From the NCBI GenBank assembly GCA_004212135.1, contig RXIE01000157.1:1-8083 (forward strand): a DNA stretch of 8,083 nt, in the 5' to 3' direction. Below the pieces are notes generated by a model. The model was not told where the DNA came from and did no database searches. It saw only the letters and a program-made list of their open reading frames with translations. Both the position numbers and the translations under genes were made by a program. The stretch is from Candidatus Methanophagales archaeon ANME-1-THS. GTDB lineage: Archaea > Halobacteriota > Syntropharchaeia > Alkanophagales > Methanospirareceae. The number at the start of each line of letters is the position of its first letter. Position 1 is the first letter of the stretch. Of the stretch, positions 1 through 5,479 are shown one piece after another.

Positions 1-143
1 TCTTTTAAATCGTTGATCTCTTCTTTCTGCTTATTGACCTCTTCTTGCAGTTCCCTGATCTGTGATTCTTTATCATCGAGTTCCTTGTGGAGACGCTCGT
101 TCTCCTCCTTTAATTCGCTGTTTTCTCCCTGCAATCTCTCCAT
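1..143 (-). CDS. Coiled-coil protein, N-terminal part (runs off left edge)
   Basis: Reading leftward from ATG at 143 the frame stays open to the window edge, giving 47 codons that begin MERLQGENSELKEEN. The peptide is almost entirely E, K, Q, L, N and D, with leucine/isoleucine at heptad-like spacing (ELKEENERLHKEL, then IRELQEEV and INDLK). This is a strong coiled coil from the first residues, with no signal peptide or membrane segment. A second in-frame ATG lies two codons upstream (149). I prefer 143 because a purine-rich GAGGG motif near 152-157 is about 9 bases from it but only about 3 from 149. A TATA-like box at 192-200 precedes the gene, so it appears to be transcribed separately from cdhC. 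The family cannot be named from this fragment, and a short ORF in low-complexity sequence carries some risk of being spurious. Confidence 0.6.
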   Translation of the reverse strand, partial: MERLQGENSELKEENERLHKELDDKESQIRELQEEVNKQKEEINDLK

Positions 144-191
144 AATCATTATCCCTCTTCCATTTCCCAATTTTGGAGAAGAAGCAGCCCC

Positions 192-200
192 TATAAATAA
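192..200 (-). promoter_or_regulatory. TATA-box promoter of the coiled-coil gene
   Basis: The minus strand reads TTATTTATA here, centred near 196. Archaeal initiation about 25 bases downstream would fall near 170, leaving a leader of about 25 bases that contains the GAGGG ribosome-binding motif. An 11-base identical word (TATAAATAACA on the plus strand) also precedes argF at 2855-2865. Start site and box are inferred from sequence only. Confidence 0.45.
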
Positions 201-211
201 CATTCGAATTA

Positions 212-236
212 GGAACTAGAAAAAACTTTAAAAACC
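212..236 (-). terminator. T-rich terminator after cdhC and its miniprotein
   Basis: On the minus strand the end of the 44-codon ORF runs into two oligo-T stretches, five T (234-230) and six T (225-220), without a stable hairpin. This matches the U-tract type of archaeal terminator and lies just before the promoter of the next gene. The first T-run overlaps the last codons of the ORF. Confidence 0.5.
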
Positions 237-362
237 TGAATAGATCCTAGCCGGTGAAGGAGCAGGCACTGATGGTTCCTCTCTTATAATGCCCCCTCCA
301 AATATCCCAACCAATGCAATCACTGCTGCTACTATTACAGCCATTACTAATATCGTTTTCAC
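228..362 (-). CDS. 44-residue single-span membrane miniprotein coupled to cdhC
   Basis: Small ORF of 44 codons starting with GTG at 362 and ending with TAA at 228-230. The start overlaps the cdhC stop as GTGA (362-359), the classic arrangement for translational coupling, and a strong GGGGAGA ribosome-binding motif lies at 366-372. Residues 2-25 are one hydrophobic stretch (KTILVMAVIVAAVIALVGIF, then GGGII) after a single lysine, typical of a signal anchor. A charged turn (REE, 27-29) follows, then a short proline-rich tail (VPAPSPA) ending in YSGF. There is no lipobox cysteine. I recognise no family. From position it is co-expressed with acetyl-CoA synthase and could sit in the membrane near the ACDS complex, but that is inference. 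Start, frame and stop are seen directly; that it is a real protein is likely but unproven. Confidence 0.65.
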   Translation of the reverse strand: MKTILVMAVIVAAVIALVGIFGGGIIREEPSVPAPSPARIYSGF

Positions 363-1822
363 TTCTCTCCCCGCCTCTTTAGTATGATCTTCCCGACGTG
401 GATATCCGCATCCTTCAGTATGATCTTTATTGGTGAATTGAAACCCGCAGCCATGATCTGCGCAAGGGGGATACTCTTTAAGGGCTCTCCTTCAGCAGGG
501 ACCACTGCTTCTGCGCCCGTAGGAGCACCCGCTTCGGCTTCGGCGACCTTTAAGCCCCAGCCCTCGGTTATTCGCACATCGTCAACTGCCCTGACCACGC
601 CGTTCACCACCGGATGATCCACTCGCTTCAGGAATTCGCGGAGCGATTCGATATCCCGTACGTCCTTCTCGGTCGCTATCTTATCCCGCATCTCCTCCGG
701 GATCGCATCTTTTACCCGTTCTTTGAGGTCCGATGCCATCCAGACCACACGGCGCCATCCGCCATCAGACTGTATGAACTTGGGGCTGTAGAAGTACTGG
801 ATCCCGATCCCGAGGAAGCCTTTTACCTGCCTCCCGCCTCCGACAGAGCCCGCAATGGTCGAGAATGGCAGCCCGATCGGGGTATCAGAAACTCGTGAGC
901 CACGATGGATCCAGCCTATCCCATCGACCTCCGGGATATAAAAGCCCGCGACCTCGAAGCAGCCGCAACTGGTATGTGGCCGTTCGAGGAACGAGTGCAG
1001 TTTTATAGAATCATACTCACCTCCCGAGAGTCTGACCGCCGCTTCATTGACGCCGGCATATTCACCTCCGATCGCGTCCAGGCACGCACCCTTAGGAATG
1101 GGCGCATTGGGTCCTTCAGGGTCGATTCGGGCCGCTGCTCTTGAATCAAACCAGTTCATTGCGCCGCAAAGCGCGGTCCGGTCGGGGGAGACGACACAGA
1201 CATTCGTTGGGGCAAATGACTGACAGAGCGTGCACTGATAAAATTCTTCGACATCCTCATCATGGAGCCCACGCGATTTCACATCCCGCGCCTCGTAGAT
1301 CTTCATCGCTTCTGCTAACCGCTTCACCACCTCTGCTTCATCAGTGATATACGTGGCTTCCATCTTCTCAATGAACGGCAGTTCAGCCTTGAAGAGCATG
1401 ATCGTCGCTCTCCCTATCTGTTTCAGTGAGTTCAGTCCTTTCTTTACCGCTTCCTTGCTTATCCTCACCCAAATCTCAGCCCGCTGGTTGAGGTGCATAT
1501 AGCCCTGGATATACCCTTGATACTCATGGTTCCTCCGCTCTATGACCGCCTCGAGGTCCTTATCGATCTGCTTACCATAAACCTTGTAGATCATGGCATA
1601 GGCGTACGCACCACCCGCTTCCATCTCCCCGAGGTCAGGTCCGATGAGCGGAGGAACCATGTCCTGGATCTTCTCGGGATCAGGCTCATAAAGCACGAGC
1701 TCGAAGCTCGGTTTGTTTTGTCCCCCTAACTCTGCGAATAAATTCGCTTTTCGTATCCTCTCGCCCTCATACATAGGGTTGATATCGAAAGGAAAGACCT
1801 CTTCCGCTTCTGATACGTCCAT
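359..1822 (-). CDS. cdhC: Acetyl-CoA synthase, ACDS complex subunit beta (CdhC)
   Basis: Makes and cleaves acetyl-CoA at the nickel-iron-sulfur A-cluster of the archaeal acetyl-CoA decarbonylase/synthase complex, joining a corrinoid-borne methyl group, CO and CoA in the cytoplasm. The 487-residue product is close to the usual length of archaeal CdhC, which lacks the N-terminal CO-dehydrogenase-binding domain of bacterial AcsB. The A-cluster cysteines are all visible: CTLC at 197-200, C209 in APTNVCVVSPDR, and CGC at 286-288 in PHTSCGCFE. Other family landmarks are FPFDINPMYEGERIR (10-24), GIMHLNQR-like YMHLNQR (108-114) and YFYSPKFIQSDGGW (343-356). A linker rich in A, E, G and P (426-447) leads to the small C-terminal domain (IKIILKDADIHVGKIILK, 465-482). 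An in-frame stop shortly upstream rules out an earlier start. A TATA box lies at 1870-1879. No other cdh gene is in the window: argF is upstream, and a membrane miniprotein overlaps the stop codon. Confidence 0.97.
   Translation of the reverse strand: MDVSEAEEVFPFDINPMYEGERIRKANLFAELGGQNKPSFELVLYEPDPEKIQDMVPPLIGPDLGEMEAGGAYAYAMIYKVYGKQIDKDLEAVIERRNHEYQGYIQGYMHLNQRAEIWVRISKEAVKKGLNSLKQIGRATIMLFKAELPFIEKMEATYITDEAEVVKRLAEAMKIYEARDVKSRGLHDEDVEEFYQCTLCQSFAPTNVCVVSPDRTALCGAMNWFDSRAAARIDPEGPNAPIPKGACLDAIGGEYAGVNEAAVRLSGGEYDSIKLHSFLERPHTSCGCFEVAGFYIPEVDGIGWIHRGSRVSDTPIGLPFSTIAGSVGGGRQVKGFLGIGIQYFYSPKFIQSDGGWRRVVWMASDLKERVKDAIPEEMRDKIATEKDVRDIESLREFLKRVDHPVVNGVVRAVDDVRITEGWGLKVAEAEAGAPTGAEAVVPAEGEPLKSIPLAQIMAAGFNSPIKIILKDADIHVGKIILKRRGEK
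366..372 (-). promoter_or_regulatory. Ribosome-binding site inside the cdhC 3' end
   Basis: GGGGAGA on the minus strand, three bases before the GTG at 362 and inside the last codons of cdhC. It is one of the best Shine-Dalgarno matches in the window and is the main reason for accepting the overlapping 44-codon ORF and its GTG start. Confidence 0.55.
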
Positions 1823-1869
1823 CCTTCTATCAGTCTTTGACTAATCCTAAAGCAAGGTCTCTAAATAAG

Positions 1870-1879
1870 CTTTATAAAG
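1870..1879 (-). promoter_or_regulatory. TATA-box promoter of cdhC
   Basis: The perfect palindrome CTTTATAAAG lies in the 103-base gap between argF and cdhC. Initiation about 25 bases downstream would be near 1849, giving a leader of about 27 bases. The ribosome-binding motif is weak (AAGG directly before the ATG). This suggests cdhC has its own promoter and need not be read through from argF. Confidence 0.5.
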
Positions 1880-1925
1880 AAGTCCTGTACGACCGTGAGC
1901 TACTGAACCGTCAATTTCTATCGCT

Positions 1926-2831
1926 TCAATCTCTGAACAATCGTAACAGGAGCGCTTTCTGTGCATGGAGCCGATTCTCGGCTTGCTCAAATATCACCGA
2001 GTTTTTGCTGGTCAGCACCGCCTCAGTTATCTCTTCGCCGACGTGCACCGGCATACAGTGCATGATTATCGCATCTTCCTTTGCCCGCCGCACCATCTCC
2101 TCGTTGAGCTGATAAGCGCTCAAATCCCTCTCCCGTCTCTCCCGTTCCTGCTCATCTCCCATCGAGACCCATACATCAGTGTACAGCACATCAGCATCAG
2201 CCACCGCTTGTTCGGCATCGTCGGTGATGAGCACCTCGCAGCCCATCCGCTTCGCCTCTTCGAGCACCGCTGCGGCTGGCGCATAGCCCAGGGGGCATCC
2301 CACACGCATATGCATACCGGTCAACGCCGCACCGCCGATGAGCGAGTTGCAGACATTATTCCCATCACCGATCCACGCGACGGTGATACCCGCAAAGCGG
2401 TTCTTATACTCCTTTATCGTCATCAGATCTGCCAGTGTCTGACAGGGATGCTCGAAGTTGGTTAAGCCGTTAATGACCGGAATCGAGGCGGCGTTCGCGA
2501 ACTCCACGACGGTGTCATGCTGGTATGCCCGGATCATAACCGCATCAACGTACGAGGAGAGCACTTTTGCGGTATCGCGCACTCGTTCACCTCGCCCCAG
2601 TTGCAGCTCGTTCCAGTTCAAACTGATCACATTTCCGCCTAATTCGTGCATCGCGACCTCAAATGAGACCCGAGTCCGAGTGGAGGGTTTCTCGAAGATC
2701 AGTGCTAAGGTCTTCCCGGCCAGCTCAGTGCCCGTTTTCAAGGTCTTCCGGGCTCTTTTAAGCTCCTCTCCGCGCTCGATTATCCATGCCAGGTCCGATT
2801 GCGTGAGGTCAAAGATCGAGATGAGATTCAT
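1926..2831 (-). CDS. argF: Ornithine carbamoyltransferase
   Basis: Transfers the carbamoyl group of carbamoyl phosphate to ornithine, giving citrulline, the sixth step of arginine synthesis, in the cytoplasm. The 301-residue length is normal for the family. The carbamoyl-phosphate loop STRTRVSFE is at 50-58, HPCQ at 128-131, the nucleotide-fold glycines WIGDGNNV at 153-160 with the following CNS, the ornithine-side DVWVSMG at 219-225, HCMP at 258-261, and AENRLHAQKA at 284-293 with the phosphate-binding arginine R287. The stretch after HCMP reads VHVGEEIT where most relatives have AHRGEEIT. The gene follows argH by 48 bases and probably works with it. A TATA box at 2855-2863 and no Shine-Dalgarno motif suggest an additional leaderless transcript starting almost at the ATG. 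Confidence 0.97.
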   Translation of the reverse strand: MNLISIFDLTQSDLAWIIERGEELKRARKTLKTGTELAGKTLALIFEKPSTRTRVSFEVAMHELGGNVISLNWNELQLGRGERVRDTAKVLSSYVDAVMIRAYQHDTVVEFANAASIPVINGLTNFEHPCQTLADLMTIKEYKNRFAGITVAWIGDGNNVCNSLIGGAALTGMHMRVGCPLGYAPAAAVLEEAKRMGCEVLITDDAEQAVADADVLYTDVWVSMGDEQERERRERDLSAYQLNEEMVRRAKEDAIIMHCMPVHVGEEITEAVLTSKNSVIFEQAENRLHAQKALLLRLFRD

Positions 2832-2854
2832 GCCAAGAAATAAAGGGAGGGCGG

Positions 2855-2863
2855 TATAAATAA
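2855..2863 (-). promoter_or_regulatory. Probable TATA box of argF (leaderless transcript)
   Basis: The minus strand reads TTATTTATA, centred about 28 bases upstream of the argF ATG at 2831. With the usual archaeal spacing the transcript would begin at or within a few bases of the start codon. This agrees with the lack of a ribosome-binding motif in the pyrimidine-rich stretch between them. The box lies in the 48-base argH-argF gap and shares the word TATAAATAACA (plus strand) with the promoter at 192-200. Confidence 0.45.
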
Positions 2864-2879
2864 CAGATGCATGTGCAGC

Positions 2880-4421
2880 TTATTCCTCATTTCCCGCACG
2901 GTTAGGAGCGGGCTTTTTTATCACCCGTATTGATCGTCGCTTCTGCTTCTTCTTCACTTCTCGATCCAGCTCCTCCATGCTTCTCCTCACCCGTTCTTCC
3001 TTCTCCTGTCTCGATTTCTCATCCTTCTCCAACTCACCCCTTCTCCGCTCAATCATCCGTTGCACTTCTTTCTTCGCCGGACCGCCTCGCCCCTTTCGCT
3101 TCTGTATATTCGAGGTGATGTTCAGTGCTTCCTTTACCTCTTTCTCGGTGAGTCCCATCTCACTCAGCTTTTTCCCAATGATACTCAGGGCGATCTCATC
3201 CAGTTGGCGCAGTATCTCTGCGACCGCGGCATGCTCAGCATCATGCTCGGTGAGTAACTTCATATTCTCATCTACCAGGACGGGGACCGCCGAGGAGATG
3301 ATCTTGTGCGCGGTTCGGAAAGACATACCCGTCTTCCGGACGATGGTATCAGCAAGCTCAGTTGCAGCAGTGAACCCAACGGGTGCTTTCTTCTCCATCT
3401 CCGCCTTCTTCACGTCCAGGCCTTCGACCATGGCAGCCATCACGGCTATTGAAGCGGTCGTGCTCTTAGTAGCTCGCACGAGATGTGGCGTGACCTCTTG
3501 CAGATCTCTATTGTAGGAGTAGGGTAACGCTTTGCAGATCGAAAGCACACTCATCAAGCATCCGTAGACCGTGCCTGATTTCGCCCGTACCAGTTCTGCA
3601 TAGTCCGGGTTCCGTTTCTGCGGCATGATCGAACTCCCGGTTGCATACTCCGCGGGGATGTGAATGAAATCGAATTCGGCGGTACACCAGAGTATGAGCT
3701 CCTCGGCAAGCCTGCTCAGGTTGACCATCAGGTTAGCGAAACATGAGATCGCCTCGATGACAAAATCACGGGTGGACACAGCATCAATAGAATGCTCCAG
3801 TACGATATCGAATCCGAGCAGTTTCGCGGTTCGTTCTCGGTCTATCGGGAAGCCGGTGGACGCGAATGCAGCGGCACCCAGAGGACTCAGATTGGTACAC
3901 GCATATGCCTGTAAGAGCCGTGAAAAATCGCGCGCGAATGCATCAGCGTGTGCTAAGAGATAATGGGCGTAGGTCGTCGCCTGCGCATGCTGCAGATGCG
4001 TATAGCCCGGCATGATGGTATCGATATGGCCAGCCGCTTTCTCCAGGAGTGCCTTCCGCAACCCATTCAGTTCTCTCATCATGGCGAGGAGCTCGTTTCG
4101 AAGTGCGATTCGTATGCAGGTAGCCACTTCGTCATTCCTTGACCGCGCGGTGTGCATCCGTCCTCCGATCTCCTCGCCCAGTTCCCGTATCACCACTGAT
4201 TCAATCGCGGTATGCAGGTCCTCGTGGAGCGGGAGTTCGTGCTCGATGAAGTCCTGTTCTTGTTCCTCCAGGTAAGCCAGACAGCCGAGGATAGCTGCAG
4301 CCTCCTTTTTCTTCAGTATCCCGCGCTCCTGTAACATCACAACATGCGCCCTGTCAACCAGGATATCAGCATGAACGAGCCATCGGTCTGCTTCCAGCGA
4401 CAAAATATAATCCTTTACCAT
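2880..4421 (-). CDS. argH: Argininosuccinate lyase with charged C-terminal tail
   Basis: Splits argininosuccinate into arginine and fumarate, the last step of arginine synthesis; the family forms homotetramers. Of 513 residues, about 1-457 are the fumarase/aspartase-superfamily fold: SLEADRWLVHADI at 8-20, HTARSRNDEVAT at 90-101, GYTHLQHAQ at 139-147 with the catalytic T-H pair, and the signature GSSIMPQKRNP at 262-272 carrying the flexible-loop serine. The core ends with RKGRGGPAKKEV, matching the usual family terminus. About 55 extra residues follow, almost all K, R and E (for example EKDEKSRQEKEERVRRSMEE). At the other end the ATG at 4421 gives a protein lacking the usual first 10-20 residues (the W/R-G-R segment). 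The same frame is open 26 codons further upstream but has no ATG, GTG or TTG there, so the true start or a small indel is unresolved. The N-terminus is the only doubtful part. Confidence 0.95.
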   Translation of the reverse strand: MVKDYILSLEADRWLVHADILVDRAHVVMLQERGILKKKEAAAILGCLAYLEEQEQDFIEHELPLHEDLHTAIESVVIRELGEEIGGRMHTARSRNDEVATCIRIALRNELLAMMRELNGLRKALLEKAAGHIDTIMPGYTHLQHAQATTYAHYLLAHADAFARDFSRLLQAYACTNLSPLGAAAFASTGFPIDRERTAKLLGFDIVLEHSIDAVSTRDFVIEAISCFANLMVNLSRLAEELILWCTAEFDFIHIPAEYATGSSIMPQKRNPDYAELVRAKSGTVYGCLMSVLSICKALPYSYNRDLQEVTPHLVRATKSTTASIAVMAAMVEGLDVKKAEMEKKAPVGFTAATELADTIVRKTGMSFRTAHKIISSAVPVLVDENMKLLTEHDAEHAAVAEILRQLDEIALSIIGKKLSEMGLTEKEVKEALNITSNIQKRKGRGGPAKKEVQRMIERRRGELEKDEKSRQEKEERVRRSMEELDREVKKKQKRRSIRVIKKPAPNRAGNEE

Positions 4422-4549
4422 TCTATCTTCTATTACTTCACCTAACTGTTCTTTATCAGATACTTTAAAAGTTCTTCCTTGTTTGTCATATCGCGGTGTC
4501 TAGTAACACTATCTCCGAGACGAAGCTGCTCGCTCTGCAACTCTGCTCC
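4422..4549 (-). other. Gap before argH with possible broken N-terminus
   Basis: This 128-base gap lies between the ygjP-like gene and argH. The argH frame is open from 4499 to 4422 (26 codons, preceded by TAG at 4500-4502) and encodes protein-like sequence ending KEQLGEVIEDR just before the annotated Met, but has no start codon. In a frame one base away an ATG at 4489 opens a 15-codon ORF (MTNKEELLKYLIKNS, stop at 4442-4444). One added base near the ATAAAG at about 4452-4457 would join the two into a continuous N-terminus. No tRNA, hairpin terminator or clear TATA box was seen here. Confidence 0.35.
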
Positions 4550-5050
4550 TCAATCACTCATGCCCACCGCCATCAAATATCCTCGTGCACGTTCGGTTTT
4601 TGGATATCGGCCGACGAGTTTCCAGAAATCGGGTCCATGGCGTGGCACTTTCAGGTGGGCAAGCTCATGCATCACGACATAATCATGAACAAAGGTGGGC
4701 ATCTTCAGCAGGCGGTCAGAGATTCTGATGGTCTTGGTTTTCGTATTACAGATCCCGAAGGTGCACGCATTCTGCTCCGTCGTATAACCGATCTGGCTCC
4801 AGGAGAGTTCACTGGCAAAATACCGCTTGTTGAGTTCCCGAGCACGTTGCTCCAGCTCTTCATCCGCATTCCGAGCTTTGAGTTCCTTTTTGCGGCGCAC
4901 TGACTCGACCCGTTTCTTCGCCCACTGCACATACCTCAATTCCTCATCCGGTGAGAGTCCCGCGGGAAGATAGATCTGGATTATACCACCTACTTCTCGT
5001 GCGCTTATCGTTTTCTTTCTCCTTCGGCTGCGAATTAGTGTAACCTCCAT
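4550..5050 (-). CDS. YgjP/DUF45-family HExxH metallohydrolase
   Basis: A 166-residue member of the YgjP (DUF45, COG1451-type) family of small zincin-like proteins. The zinc site is clear: VMHELAHLKVPRHGPDFW at 126-143, giving H128, E129, H132 and the third histidine H138, followed by the family's F-W. The N-terminal half (V3-R110) has the usual strand-rich lead-in, with IQIYLPAGLS at 25-34, a basic/acidic helix at 43-76, and ACTFGICNTKTKTIRIS at 95-111, comparable to the W-G-S-C segment of relatives. There is no signal peptide, so it is cytoplasmic. The substrate is not settled: the fold suggests a peptidase, and members have also been described as nucleotide hydrolases. It starts 12 bases after the trmO stop, with AGGTG and GGAG ribosome-binding motifs in the gap, so it is cotranscribed with trmO and mmp15. 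Confidence 0.9.
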   Translation of the reverse strand: MEVTLIRSRRRKKTISAREVGGIIQIYLPAGLSPDEELRYVQWAKKRVESVRRKKELKARNADEELEQRARELNKRYFASELSWSQIGYTTEQNACTFGICNTKTKTIRISDRLLKMPTFVHDYVVMHELAHLKVPRHGPDFWKLVGRYPKTERARGYLMAVGMSD

Positions 5051-5062
5051 TTCTCCAGCACC

Positions 5063-5479
5063 TCAGGTCTTCGGACCGCGGAGCGTCCACTCGGGGACTA
5101 CCGCTTCGGGGAACGCATCCGCACGTGGGAGATACGGCTTGATATCAAGGATCGGTGAGCCTTCAACTGCATCGAGCCCCTTCACCCAGAGGATAGTACC
5201 CTCTCGCTTCACCCGTTCTGTGACCGCGAATCCAATGGGATTCGGCCTGCTGGGGCTCCTGGAGGCAAACACGCCCACCTCGGGCGCGCCCGGATGCCGT
5301 CGTGGAGTGACCTTGAGCACCCGCCGGCTCTCTTCATCTTCTCGGCGATGGAACCAGTAGAGAATGATGAGATGCGAGAAGGTATCCAACCCCTGTAAGC
5401 CTGCAGCAAATTCATCAAAGATTCGTACCCTTGAGAGCTCCTCTTTCACGCTCTCCACCACACCGATGAATCGTAACAT
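5063..5479 (-). CDS. trmO: tRNA (adenine(37)-N6)-methyltransferase, TrmO/TsaA family
   Basis: Uses S-adenosylmethionine to methylate N6 of t6A at position 37 of threonine tRNAs in relatives, forming m6t6A and tuning decoding. The 138-residue product is one complete TsaA/YaeB beta-barrel domain without the C-terminal extension of the E. coli enzyme. The opening FIGVVES (4-10), LDTFSHLIILYWFHR (31-45), the SAM-site signature SRSPSRPNPIG (73-83), GLDAVEGSPILDIKPYLP (101-118) and the closing PEWTL are all typical. The start codon ATG at 5479 directly follows the mmp15 stop (TAAATG), and the AGG within the last mmp15 codons can act as ribosome-binding site, so the two are translationally linked. 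Function is assigned from the family signature. Confidence 0.93.
   Translation of the reverse strand: MLRFIGVVESVKEELSRVRIFDEFAAGLQGLDTFSHLIILYWFHRREDEESRRVLKVTPRRHPGAPEVGVFASRSPSRPNPIGFAVTERVKREGTILWVKGLDAVEGSPILDIKPYLPRADAFPEAVVPEWTLRGPKT

Noticed and set aside
13..219. Plus-strand 68-codon Ser/Leu-rich ORF at the left edge
   Set aside because: Antisense to the coiled-coil reading frame, whose composition and ribosome-binding site are more convincing.
1965..2465. Plus-strand 166-codon ORF inside argF
   Set aside because: It lies wholly antisense to argF, whose family motifs are complete; the His-rich composition is that of a shadow frame.
2829..2873. Short ORF (MHLLFIPPSLYFLA) whose TGA overlaps the argF ATG, possible leader peptide
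   Set aside because: It lacks arginine codons and a ribosome-binding site, and would lie mostly upstream of the transcript start predicted from the TATA box at 2855-2863.
2977..3516. Plus-strand 179-codon ORF rich in Ser and Phe inside argH
   Set aside because: Antisense shadow of the argH region; no ribosome-binding site or family motif.
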